Positions 1 through 6,146 of a DNA stretch of 64,000 nucleotides are shown here, in pieces (positions within the stretch are counted from its first letter, which is position 1; every line of letters starts with the position of its first letter). The notes beneath the pieces are model-generated. The model had not been told where the DNA came from and did not search any database. It was given only the letters and a program-made list of their open reading frames with translations. Both the position numbers and the translations under genes were made by a program. The DNA comes from Pseudomonas monsensis. GTDB lineage: Bacteria > Pseudomonadota > Gammaproteobacteria > Pseudomonadales > Pseudomonadaceae. The stretch is taken from positions 62,001 through 126,000 of the forward strand of contig NZ_CP077087.1 in NCBI RefSeq assembly GCF_014268495.2, read 5' to 3'.

Positions 1-212
1 GCGGACACCTTCCTCTCCAGGCATTGATTACGAACCGCCATGGAAGGGGTATCCGAACCGCCACCCACATCGACGACTCTGACAAGCAACCGGACTTCCG
101 GGTCCTTGGAAAAGTCGGCCTGAAGGATGGTGGCAATCATCGTGCCCTCAGCCAAGACCACAGGCGGCAGTATTGAAAGTAAAAAAATGAGGCTGAATCT
201 GAAAATCTGCAT
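1..212 (-). CDS. Partial exported protein, unknown function (possible orphan immunity)
   Basis: A minus-strand frame begins with ATG at 212 and runs off the left edge, so about 70 residues are visible. The N-terminus (MQIFRFSLIFLLSILPPVVL, then AEG) is a clear Sec signal peptide with likely cleavage after VLA. The mature part has no motif I recognise. It is the first of four small exported-protein genes in 1-3600, each preceded by a short headless open tail and a repeat. By analogy with effector-immunity loci it may be an orphan periplasmic immunity protein; that role is inferred from context only. Confidence 0.6.
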   Translation of the reverse strand, partial: MQIFRFSLIFLLSILPPVVLAEGTMIATILQADFSKDPEVRLLVRVVDVGGGSDTPSMAVRNQCLERKVS

Positions 213-246
213 TCCTTGGCGTCCGTAAAAAAACTCAGTGATCCGT

Positions 247-360
247 TCAATTCTGAACGGGCCTGCGACAGAAGATAGAGTGAGAACCGACAAGCGGGCC
301 AGACCTATTTAAGTTCTCAACCAAATTCAAAGCGGTCGAGCGCAACAAATAAATCCGTCC
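247..360 (-). pseudogene. Possible truncated C-terminal tail of a displaced gene
   Basis: A minus-strand open stretch of 37 codons ends with TGA at 249-247, 34 bases before the exported-protein gene that starts at 212. It has no start codon of its own and its upstream edge lies inside the GGGGACGGATTTATTT repeat (345-372). The readable C-terminus is LNLVENLNRSGPLVGSHSIF then CRRPVQN. Length alone is not significant. The call rests on the same tail-then-exported-gene layout appearing three more times to the right. Confidence 0.3.
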
Positions 361-372
361 CCTTTTCCTCAG
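345..372. repeat. GGGGACGGATTTATTT-type short repeat
   Basis: On the plus strand this reads AAATAAATCCGTCCCCTTTT. A diverged copy is at 2823-2850. The core GGGGAC(A/G)GA is shared with the GGGGACAGACCACG repeats at 1178, 1883 and 3538. It lies 12 bases beyond the stop codon of the exported-protein gene at 384-995. Confidence 0.6.
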
Positions 373-383
373 TTCCCTTTTCC

Positions 384-995
384 TCAAAGACTTTCTCTCA
401 TGTCCATGCACTCCTTCGCATCCGCGAGGACCTTGCGCTCACCATTATTGAGGACGCACACAGGTTTTTTGAAGGTGCCTTTCATCCTTTGACAGACAGT
501 GCTACCCGCTTCCTTATAAACACATTGCTCGCCAGAAATGATCAGCTCTTTACCTGGAATCAAAGTCACAACTTTTGTACTTTCAATACGGTAAACGTTT
601 TCGTAAATTGAATCACCGGACTGTTGAATATCTTTATAGGTACCATCCTCCAACTCCGAAGCACTAGCAGGAATGTCTCCGATATATGTGGCCTTTCCAC
701 CTTTAGCTACAGCAGAAAAAATCATAACCTGAGCGTTTAGACCCATATCATCACTGGTTGGATAAGAAAATATAATTGCTATATTTTCGGTCCCCGCCAC
801 TTCTCTAGCAACATAATCTGACCGACATCCGCGATCAGCATTATCAAGAGAGAAGACTCCCCCTTCAAAAGAAAGAGTCAAGCTAGCTTGATCGGCATTC
901 TGATCAGCTTCTTTACATATCAGGCTATGCTCAGTTGAAGCCGAATAAGCAGCGCCACTATAAATGGATAACAAAAACACCATTGGGCGAATCAT
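384..995 (-). CDS. Exported protein of unknown function (possible orphan immunity)
   Basis: A 203-residue protein with an N-terminal signal sequence (MIRPMVFLLSIYSGAAYSAS) and likely cleavage near residue 18. The mature part has about six cysteines, consistent with disulfides in the periplasm. The start is ATG at 995, with GAGG nine bases upstream. I do not recognise the family. The gene is noticeably AT-richer than the flanking type VI genes. Just upstream (1035-1178) lies a headless open tail that ends at a repeat. Because T6SS effectors are usually followed by their immunity gene, this could be an immunity gene left after its effector was lost; function is inferred from position only. Confidence 0.7.
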   Translation of the reverse strand: MIRPMVFLLSIYSGAAYSASTEHSLICKEADQNADQASLTLSFEGGVFSLDNADRGCRSDYVAREVAGTENIAIIFSYPTSDDMGLNAQVMIFSAVAKGGKATYIGDIPASASELEDGTYKDIQQSGDSIYENVYRIESTKVVTLIPGKELIISGEQCVYKEAGSTVCQRMKGTFKKPVCVLNNGERKVLADAKECMDMRESL

Positions 996-1034
996 TCAAA
1001 TGACCTCAGTAAAATCTTGGAAGATTATTTATCA

Positions 1035-1178
1035 TTATTCACGAGCCGAGAAGTTCGCGGCAGCCGGCCAAGGGTGAGCAGCATCGGTCCCGACTAAAGA
1101 ACCGTCATCCCTAATACGTCGAGTCATTTTTGGTATGTCATTAGAGTCGGCAATTCCCAGCAGTTTGTTTTTGACTAA
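1035..1178 (-). pseudogene. Truncated C-terminal tail, probable effector remnant
   Basis: A minus-strand frame of about 47 codons has no start codon, enters from the repeat at 1178-1236 and stops with TAA at 1037-1035, 39 bases before the exported-protein gene at 995. Its C-terminus reads RRIRDDGSLVGTDAAHPWPA then AANFSARE. The composition looks protein-like (balanced charges, W/P pairs). I cannot assign a family. The position, directly before a signal-peptide gene and cut exactly at a repeat, suggests the 3' end of a displaced effector gene. Confidence 0.45.
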
Positions 1179-1236
1179 AAATGGGGACAGACCACGTTTT
1201 TTCGGATCATTTTTAAAACGTGGTCTGTCCCCATTT
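1178..1236. repeat. Inverted repeat, GGGGACAGACCACG family
   Basis: Left arm AAATGGGGACAGACCACGTT at 1178-1197 and a right arm that is its reverse complement at 1217-1236 form a near-perfect palindrome with a short AT-rich centre. Related copies are at 1883-1908 (single arm) and 3538-3592 (both arms). It separates the exported-protein gene ending at 1284 from the headless tail at 1035-1178. I see no transposase nearby. Confidence 0.85.
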
Positions 1237-1283
1237 CACACAAACTATTTACATAGAATACAACAGTCCATTTTCTCTATGCG

Positions 1284-1787
1284 CTACCGTGACTCACCTT
1301 CATACAGCTTAGTTTCCGGGTTAAAATGCCAAATGTGAGAGGTTGTTAGTGGCTTACCATCCCTGTGCATAATTTGATCTTGCTTATCCCTGTTATAAGA
1401 GTAGATTTTAATATCTCTAAATAGACTATCTTTTGGATGAGTATCGAGAACCTTCACATCAGCAAAATACTCACCACCAACGTTTCTTAAAAAGCCACGA
1501 CATTGAATTAGAAATTCATAAATAAAATCACCGCTCGACCCGGCACTTGAATATGAAAGAAAAATAAAATCTTTCACTCCGTCACCATTGATATCTTCAC
1601 TAGTGACAACCTTTCCTTCCTCAATTGAAAATTTTTCATCTTCAATTCGAGAAAGCAAATCAAAATCACGTACACCTTCCGTCCACTGGGATAAAAAATA
1701 TTTAGCACCATCTGCCGGAGCACATACATCTATAGGGGCAGCGTTGACCGTAGCCGCAAAAAATGCAAGCAACAAAAAAAATCTCAT
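1284..1787 (-). CDS. Exported protein of unknown function (possible orphan immunity)
   Basis: A 167-residue protein starting at ATG 1787. That start follows GGAG by seven bases and opens directly into a signal peptide (MRFFLLLAFFAATVNAA); a longer frame upstream has no signal sequence and is rejected. The mature part contains EDINGDGVKDFIFLS, which resembles VCBS/FG-GAP-like calcium-loop sequence. A headless frame upstream stops one base before this start codon, so the two were probably once translationally coupled as in effector-immunity pairs. Family not recognised; the immunity role is inferred. Confidence 0.7.
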   Translation of the reverse strand: MRFFLLLAFFAATVNAAPIDVCAPADGAKYFLSQWTEGVRDFDLLSRIEDEKFSIEEGKVVTSEDINGDGVKDFIFLSYSSAGSSGDFIYEFLIQCRGFLRNVGGEYFADVKVLDTHPKDSLFRDIKIYSYNRDKQDQIMHRDGKPLTTSHIWHFNPETKLYEGESR

Positions 1788-1788
1788 A

Positions 1789-1881
1789 TCAATTCTCCAT
1801 AATGAATGTGTGACGACCAGTCCTAACGGCACCTTGAACTTGACCGGAACCATAAACTATGGTTCCAGTGATCGTATTGCC
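1789..1881 (-). pseudogene. Truncated C-terminal tail, probable effector remnant
   Basis: Thirty codons on the minus strand, without a start, emerge from the repeat at 1883-1908 and end with TGA at 1791-1789, one base before the ATG of the exported-protein gene. The tail reads GNTITGTIVYGSGQVQGAVR then TGRHTFIMEN. The spacing (stop, one base, start, with the next gene's ribosome site inside the tail) is typical of coupled genes, which argues that the frame is a real remnant although it is short. Confidence 0.45.
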
Positions 1882-1882
1882 T

Positions 1883-1908
1883 AAAATGTGGTCTGTCCCC
1901 ATTTCACA
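1883..1908. repeat. Single arm of the GGGGACAGACCACG repeat
   Basis: Plus strand AAAATGTGGTCTGTCCCCAT matches the right arm of the palindrome at 1178-1236 except for ATG in place of ACG. It lies exactly where the headless tail 1789-1881 begins. The 261 bases to its right (1909-2169) contain no gene or clear signal that I can see. Confidence 0.75.
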
Positions 1909-2169
1909 TGTTCATTTCCTTATGAGAGTCGGGTTCACTGCTGTTCCAATCCCGACTTTCTCCAGCAAAAAATCTGTCATCGGTAGGCGTCGGTTACGTG
2001 GATAGGCCGTTGTTGTCAGACCGATCCTCTTTGTGTCGCGACTACTTAAACAGAAGTCACGATCTTTCGGTCTCCCGCTAAACGGCTGTCATGTTCGTCG
2101 GACATTTCCCGCAAGACGCCGAGCCCTCCATGAACTATCCGACCTCTCTGTTCGCCGCTAACCTTGATT

Positions 2170-2416
2170 TGTCACCGCAAAAAACGGTGACACGGACGTG
2201 CAAGTCCGGTACATATCGCCGCACAAACGCCTAGCCAGAGTTTCGAGCTTTCAAATGCTCGCTATGACGATTTATGGCGGCTGTGCGCGGGAGGTCCCTC
2301 TGGGGTCTGCCGGGTCCGATATGCCCGGTCTTGCACACCTGCGTACAGCTGCCACCTTCATTCGAATGCAAGCGAACGAGTGTCAGTCCCTATAAATACT
2401 CATATCGGGTGTATCT
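2170..2416 (+). ncRNA. Candidate structured leader upstream of the DUF6124-type gene
   Basis: Two hairpins stand back to back: TGTCACCG / CGGTGACA (2170-2177 with 2185-2192) and CGGAC / GTCCG (2193-2197 with 2204-2208). GC-rich sequence with further pairing potential (GCCGGGTCC...GGCCCGGT-like arms near 2300-2330) runs up to the start codon at 2417. From memory, similar sequence precedes related small genes in other P. fluorescens-group genomes, but I could not check this. A 65-codon open frame (2198-2395) crosses it; I treat that as chance because it overlaps the hairpins and has no ribosome site. It could be a regulatory leader or an independent small RNA. Confidence 0.35.
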
Positions 2417-2802
2417 ATGTTCAAAGTAACGCCAAACCCACCAGAAATACTGGCACCCCCGCCGAAGAATCCCTCGACACTGCGACGCTCGACAAAGAAG
2501 CCGCCGACCGCGCCTTCGCCCATTACTTCCCACCTACCCACGACAATCCATCCAAACGGCGCAAAGGCAGACTCTTCACCATCTCCACCGGCATTGACCC
2601 GGAAGCCCTCCTGGCCAACGCCTCCGAAGACATGCTGTCCATCAGCGCCATCGCCGCCAAATTAGCGGACGATGTCGAGGGCTCGAACCGCTCAGTTGCC
2701 CTCGCCCTTAGCCGAATCGCCGACGGTGCGCAGCTCATGGTAGAGCGTGCGCTAGATCATCTGGAGGAGTTGATTGCTACGAGGCAGGAAGCGAAAAAGT
2801 AA
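2417..2802 (+). pseudogene. DUF6124-type small protein, frameshifted after residue ~12
   Basis: ATG at 2417 begins MFKVTPNPPE, the usual opening of this Pseudomonas family, but that frame becomes a low-complexity proline/serine stretch. The family-like body (EESLDTATLDKEAADRAFAH onward, to LEELIATRQEAKK) continues in the -1 frame to the stop at 2802. The switch must occur between about 2445 and 2465, where a run of five C residues (ACCCCCG) is a possible slip site. Either one base has been lost, or a slippage event joins the frames, or there is a sequencing error. The body is about 115 residues of predicted helices. Function of the family is unknown to me. It is the only plus-strand gene among minus-strand modules. 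Confidence 0.6.
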
Positions 2803-2822
2803 GAGGTGTCCGTGGGACGGAT

Positions 2823-2850
2823 TAGAAAATAAATCCGCCCCCTTGTCCTT
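2823..2850. repeat. Diverged GGGGACGGATTTATTT-type repeat
   Basis: Plus strand AAAATAAATCCGCCCCCTTG is a diverged copy of the element at 345-372. It lies about 37 bases beyond the stop of the exported-protein gene at 2887-3309, the same relation to an exported gene as the other copies. Confidence 0.55.
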
Positions 2851-2886
2851 CAAAATTAATAAACTTGTCGCATTAGCTTCCGAAAA

Positions 2887-3309
2887 TTATTTCCAGTCAC
2901 ACCCGCCATCTTCGGAAGCGTCGACTGTTGGATCAAACCTGAACGAGTACTCCTTACCATTCGCTTTTCTATATACCATTGAAACTATAATCCCACCCTG
3001 GCTAACCATTTCATATTCACCTGTTACTTTACCGTCCAACACTTCGGACCATGTCCGCGTCAACTGCACCGCTGCTTGAGGATCCAATACCTCCCGTTCG
3101 ATGTTGCTCAAAACCAATGATATCGGCTGCTTTGATTGTTTATATTTAACAAACCCTCCGCGCCAATCAGTAGAATCATCAGAATAAGTTCGTAGCTCGT
3201 ATTTTATTTTCCCATCAGGCACAGACACAAAACAGAGCGACTCTGATTTAATCTCACAATAAGCATAGACTGGAAAGCAGAATAAAAACACCGCTAGAAA
3301 TTTTTTCAT
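2887..3309 (-). CDS. Exported protein of unknown function (probable orphan immunity)
   Basis: A 140-residue protein with signal peptide MKKFLAVFLFCFPVYAYC and a start at 3309 that follows GAGG by seven bases. The mature domain is beta-rich (KIKYELRTYSDDSTDWRGGF; GEYEMVSQGGIIVSMVYRK) with three cysteines. Family not recognised. The stop codon of a headless 74-codon tail lies nine bases upstream, and a repeat bounds that tail, so this is the clearest case in the row of a retained immunity-type gene behind a truncated effector-type gene. Confidence 0.7.
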   Translation of the reverse strand: MKKFLAVFLFCFPVYAYCEIKSESLCFVSVPDGKIKYELRTYSDDSTDWRGGFVKYKQSKQPISLVLSNIEREVLDPQAAVQLTRTWSEVLDGKVTGEYEMVSQGGIIVSMVYRKANGKEYSFRFDPTVDASEDGGCDWK

Positions 3310-3318
3310 TTATATACC

Positions 3319-3540
3319 TCATGGCTTTTGGTGCACTAATGGCACATCAATGTTATGCGTCACCAAATAAAACTTTTTCTTGACTTTCGGTGGGTGCGGC
3401 GGGGGTTGCGGAATCATAATAACTTGACCATTTTGGTCAAGGGCTGGCTCTTTCTGACTGTTTCTACGCCAGTCAAATGTTAATCGCTGTGTATCACTTT
3501 TTCTCGGATAATCTAGAAGAATATGCTTGAGGGGAAACCG
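3319..3540 (-). pseudogene. Truncated C-terminal tail, probable effector remnant
   Basis: A 74-codon minus-strand frame enters from the repeat at 3538-3592 and stops at 3319, nine bases before the exported-protein gene at 3309. An apparent ATG at 3552 lies inside the repeat arm, so it is not a genuine start. The tail has a proline-rich linker (IPQPPPHPPKVKKK) followed by FYLVTHNIDVPLVHQKP, like the end of a larger multidomain protein. No family assigned. Confidence 0.5.
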
Positions 3541-3592
3541 GGGACAGACCACGTTTTTTGAAAATTACTGAAAAGTGGTCTGTGCCCATTTA
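3538..3592. repeat. Inverted repeat, GGGGACAGACCACG family
   Basis: Left arm CCGGGGACAGACCACGTTTT (3538-3557) and right arm AAAAGTGGTCTGTGCCCATT (3571-3590) pair across a short AT-rich centre. It lies 14 bases beyond the stop of the PoNi-type immunity gene and at the broken 5' edge of the tail at 3319-3540, so it sits exactly between the intact and the decayed effector-immunity modules. Confidence 0.85.
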
Positions 3593-3605
3593 ATTTATTA
3601 AACCT

Positions 3606-4556
3606 CTACTCCCCTGACCAATACCAAATCGTATCGCCCCATCGCGAATCATCTACATTCGGCATAATTTCGCCCTGCTTGAAGTATCGGCGGGAGTTAG
3701 CTTGTGCAGGAGTAAACCAATAACCTTGTTTAGTACATGGCTGCCCCGAGTCAACTCGACCAATCTGCAAGATGCTCGAACCGGTATAGTTTCTAGCATA
3801 CTCAACCAAGTCCTTCGGATAAACCATATGGTCTATTTTGCTATCATCGATCCCATACAGAAAGGCTATAGCACCCGCTTCAAATGCCCAATACCCAAAG
3901 TAACTACCATCATCACCATCGATACTTAAATGGGTGTCATGCCAGTTCGTTTGGAGTTCACCGAAAGTTTCATACCACTGACAGCAATATTCATTTAAAA
4001 GTTTAGATGCCCCGTCCTTACTGGAAGCATAAATTGACCTTATCAGCTGCGTATATACTGGATGAAACCACTCATCTATATCAGCCCGTCCTGGCAGATT
4101 CTTACGCAATAAGTCTTCGTATAGCGTATCTTCACTATCAAAGCCCGCCGCATCGGTCAAATGTACAAATCTGACCAATAAATCATTGCGATGCAACAGG
4201 ATACAAAGGCTGGCCACTTGGACAAACTCTTCAAAATCGCCTGGAGAGTCTTCGAGATTGAGAGGCGATATATTTGAAACACCTTCATAATCAGCCAACG
4301 CCTTTTGATATATCTCGAAACTCCGAACGACCCTTTCAAGCGGTTCATAAAGCTCTGAAACAGGCTCACCGGCCGTATACCTGATTATCAACGCCTTGAG
4401 CGAATCCTGTTTGACCTCAAAAGCCTTCAAAGATGCTTCCTGACCAGGAGAATCCTCTTCCAAGCCATGTGAACTCCAATATGATTCCGATGAATCATAA
4501 AATCCGACAAGGTTCTTGTAATAAGTCTCGGTAATAAACGGCTGTCTTCTATTCAT
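3606..4556 (-). CDS. PoNi-type immunity protein (DUF1910/DUF1911-like)
   Basis: A 316-residue cytoplasmic protein without signal peptide. Residues roughly 185-265 carry the DUF1911-like pattern YWAFEAGAIAFLYGIDDSKI followed by YPKDLVEYAR, the C-terminal region of immunity proteins that neutralise PoNe DNases. The last 50 residues (GYWFTPAQANSRRYFKQGE...WGDTIWYW) are an extension I recall from other Pseudomonas immunity proteins. It begins six bases after the stop of the DNase gene. PoNe/PoNi pairing is established for this family in Vibrio and relatives; the match here is by motif, not alignment. Expected role: binds and blocks the toxin inside kin cells. Confidence 0.75.
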   Translation of the reverse strand: MNRRQPFITETYYKNLVGFYDSSESYWSSHGLEEDSPGQEASLKAFEVKQDSLKALIIRYTAGEPVSELYEPLERVVRSFEIYQKALADYEGVSNISPLNLEDSPGDFEEFVQVASLCILLHRNDLLVRFVHLTDAAGFDSEDTLYEDLLRKNLPGRADIDEWFHPVYTQLIRSIYASSKDGASKLLNEYCCQWYETFGELQTNWHDTHLSIDGDDGSYFGYWAFEAGAIAFLYGIDDSKIDHMVYPKDLVEYARNYTGSSILQIGRVDSGQPCTKQGYWFTPAQANSRRYFKQGEIMPNVDDSRWGDTIWYWSGE

Positions 4557-4562
4557 AATTAT

Positions 4563-6146
4563 TTAAGCCTCAAGCCGCAAGGAATCTAGTGCACCATGTT
4601 TTTTCGCCAACGATTTCTTTCGATTATTCACAGCTTTCTTTACCTCATCCTCACCATAGTGAAATGCTGTATGTTTTGCGTGGCTAGCCTCAGGAGACCC
4701 ACTAAGAAGAGCTGCGGCATGTTCCTCTGGACTTCCAGAAAGATGATACAACGGAGAAAAAAACAAATGCCTTGAAAAAGAGTCAAGCACCTGTCTGCGC
4801 ATTGTATCCCCCACAGCTTTACTCAAATTTAGGGAAATCCATTCTTTACTCATCTGTACCATCAAGTCATTCTTTTTGGCTTTTGAGGGCTTCGCGGGTT
4901 TTGTAGAAGCTTTACCAGTAGATTTCTTCCCAGATACTCTCGATGCGCTTTTACCGTTAGCCTTATCGGGAGCACTACCGCCACCTTGGGCGTCCTCCAC
5001 AGGTTCTAAAAGTTCGCTTAATTTTGGTTCGCCAGAAACCCCAAGCTTTGAGTTAATGCTAGGCTTTCGAGTATTGTTGATCTTTCTCAAAAACTTTGGG
5101 GCATCTTCGTCCTTGCTCGCTTTTGCTTCGACAATTGCAAATTTTTTTCCTCCATTGGTAGCAGGATCAGCTCTCCATACCGCATCAATACCTGTACCGT
5201 TAGCGGGATCAGAAAGCTTATAAAGAACATTGCTGTTTTTCGGGCTGCCACCTTGAGAAAGTTTTCCAAACTTAGTTGCGCCGGGTTTACCTTCCAACCA
5301 TTTACCATCGGATCCTTTGTCATGCCCATCCCAGTCCACGCCCCACTTGAACTCTACTGCACATATATAGTCGGCAATGTGTTCTCCACTCACTCCCAAA
5401 CCTTCGTTTGAAATATGATAAGACTTCTTTCCCGTCTTGTTTTTATCTACAGAATTTTGCCGAGTTTCACTGGCACCGCTCTTGCCTTGTGCCGCAACTG
5501 AGGGATCTTTGCCTGCTGGTTTTTTAACTTTAGCTGGCTTACTTGTACCCGATGCCATTGAGGAAGAGTTACGCTGCATCCCCTTCCATTTAAACAGTCG
5601 CTTTTCTACTATCCCTATCATTTCTGGCATATTGTCGCGAGCGGTAGCAAGCACAGTAACGATAGTTGACTGAGTCCAAGCAGGTAAACTTTGGTATGTA
5701 GAAGACCCTTTAACTCCACCTATTATTTCGTCTAGCTCAGCCCGCAGCGTTGAAGCATCAAAAATTTGCTTTAATAGTTCTTCTGGACTCGTTTTAACAC
5801 CACACTCATCCAACACAAAACGCAGCAGATCGAAAAGTACTGGCGCGAAACGCTGAGGGTCGCGATTGACGATACGCAAGCTCTTCTTGAGTCCGTCACC
5901 CGGACCGGGAATCCAACCGATGACAGCCATCAGCAAATCAAACTTTGCGTCCTCTTTACCCTCTGCAGTTCCAGCATTGTAGAGATCAATGGAGGACTCC
6001 ACGGTATCGTAAGCATCAATGGCTTGACCCAGGAATGGCACTGCACCCAAAGCAATGCCTTTTGCCAGCTCAACAGCGGCCTCTTGGTATGCGGCTTTAC
6101 GATCTTCATCGCCTGCGGCATTCGTCGTTTGCAAATCCTCACTCAT
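4563..6146 (-). CDS. T6SS effector with C-terminal PoNe-type DNase domain
   Basis: A 527-residue effector. The N-terminal half (about 20-190) has a short hydrophobic helix (KGIALGAVPFLGQ) and GWIPGPGDGLKKSLRIVNRD, a trafficking region I recall from VgrG-linked Pseudomonas effectors. A Lys/Ser/Ala-rich linker (190-240) leads to a predicted nuclease core of the PD-(D/E)xK type: GEHIADY near 254, GTGIDAVW with Asp321, and IVEAKAS with Glu340-x-Lys342. A second Lys-rich linker (390-425) precedes a helical C-terminus. Its ATG overlaps the vgrG stop (ATGA), so delivery on that VgrG spike is likely. Predicted to cut DNA in recipient cells; activity is inferred from the family. Confidence 0.75.
   Translation of the reverse strand: MSEDLQTTNAAGDEDRKAAYQEAAVELAKGIALGAVPFLGQAIDAYDTVESSIDLYNAGTAEGKEDAKFDLLMAVIGWIPGPGDGLKKSLRIVNRDPQRFAPVLFDLLRFVLDECGVKTSPEELLKQIFDASTLRAELDEIIGGVKGSSTYQSLPAWTQSTIVTVLATARDNMPEMIGIVEKRLFKWKGMQRNSSSMASGTSKPAKVKKPAGKDPSVAAQGKSGASETRQNSVDKNKTGKKSYHISNEGLGVSGEHIADYICAVEFKWGVDWDGHDKGSDGKWLEGKPGATKFGKLSQGGSPKNSNVLYKLSDPANGTGIDAVWRADPATNGGKKFAIVEAKASKDEDAPKFLRKINNTRKPSINSKLGVSGEPKLSELLEPVEDAQGGGSAPDKANGKSASRVSGKKSTGKASTKPAKPSKAKKNDLMVQMSKEWISLNLSKAVGDTMRRQVLDSFSRHLFFSPLYHLSGSPEEHAAALLSGSPEASHAKHTAFHYGEDEVKKAVNNRKKSLAKKHGALDSLRLEA

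Noticed and set aside
1135..1338. 67-codon plus-strand frame
   Set aside because: Most of it is the inverted repeat and the antisense end of the exported-protein gene at 1284.
2198..2395. 65-codon frame inside the DUF6124 leader
   Set aside because: It starts within a hairpin and has no ribosome site; the RNA structure is the better explanation.
3319..3552. Complete small gene starting at ATG 3552
   Set aside because: The ATG and first codons lie inside the repeat arm, so the frame is treated as a truncated tail.
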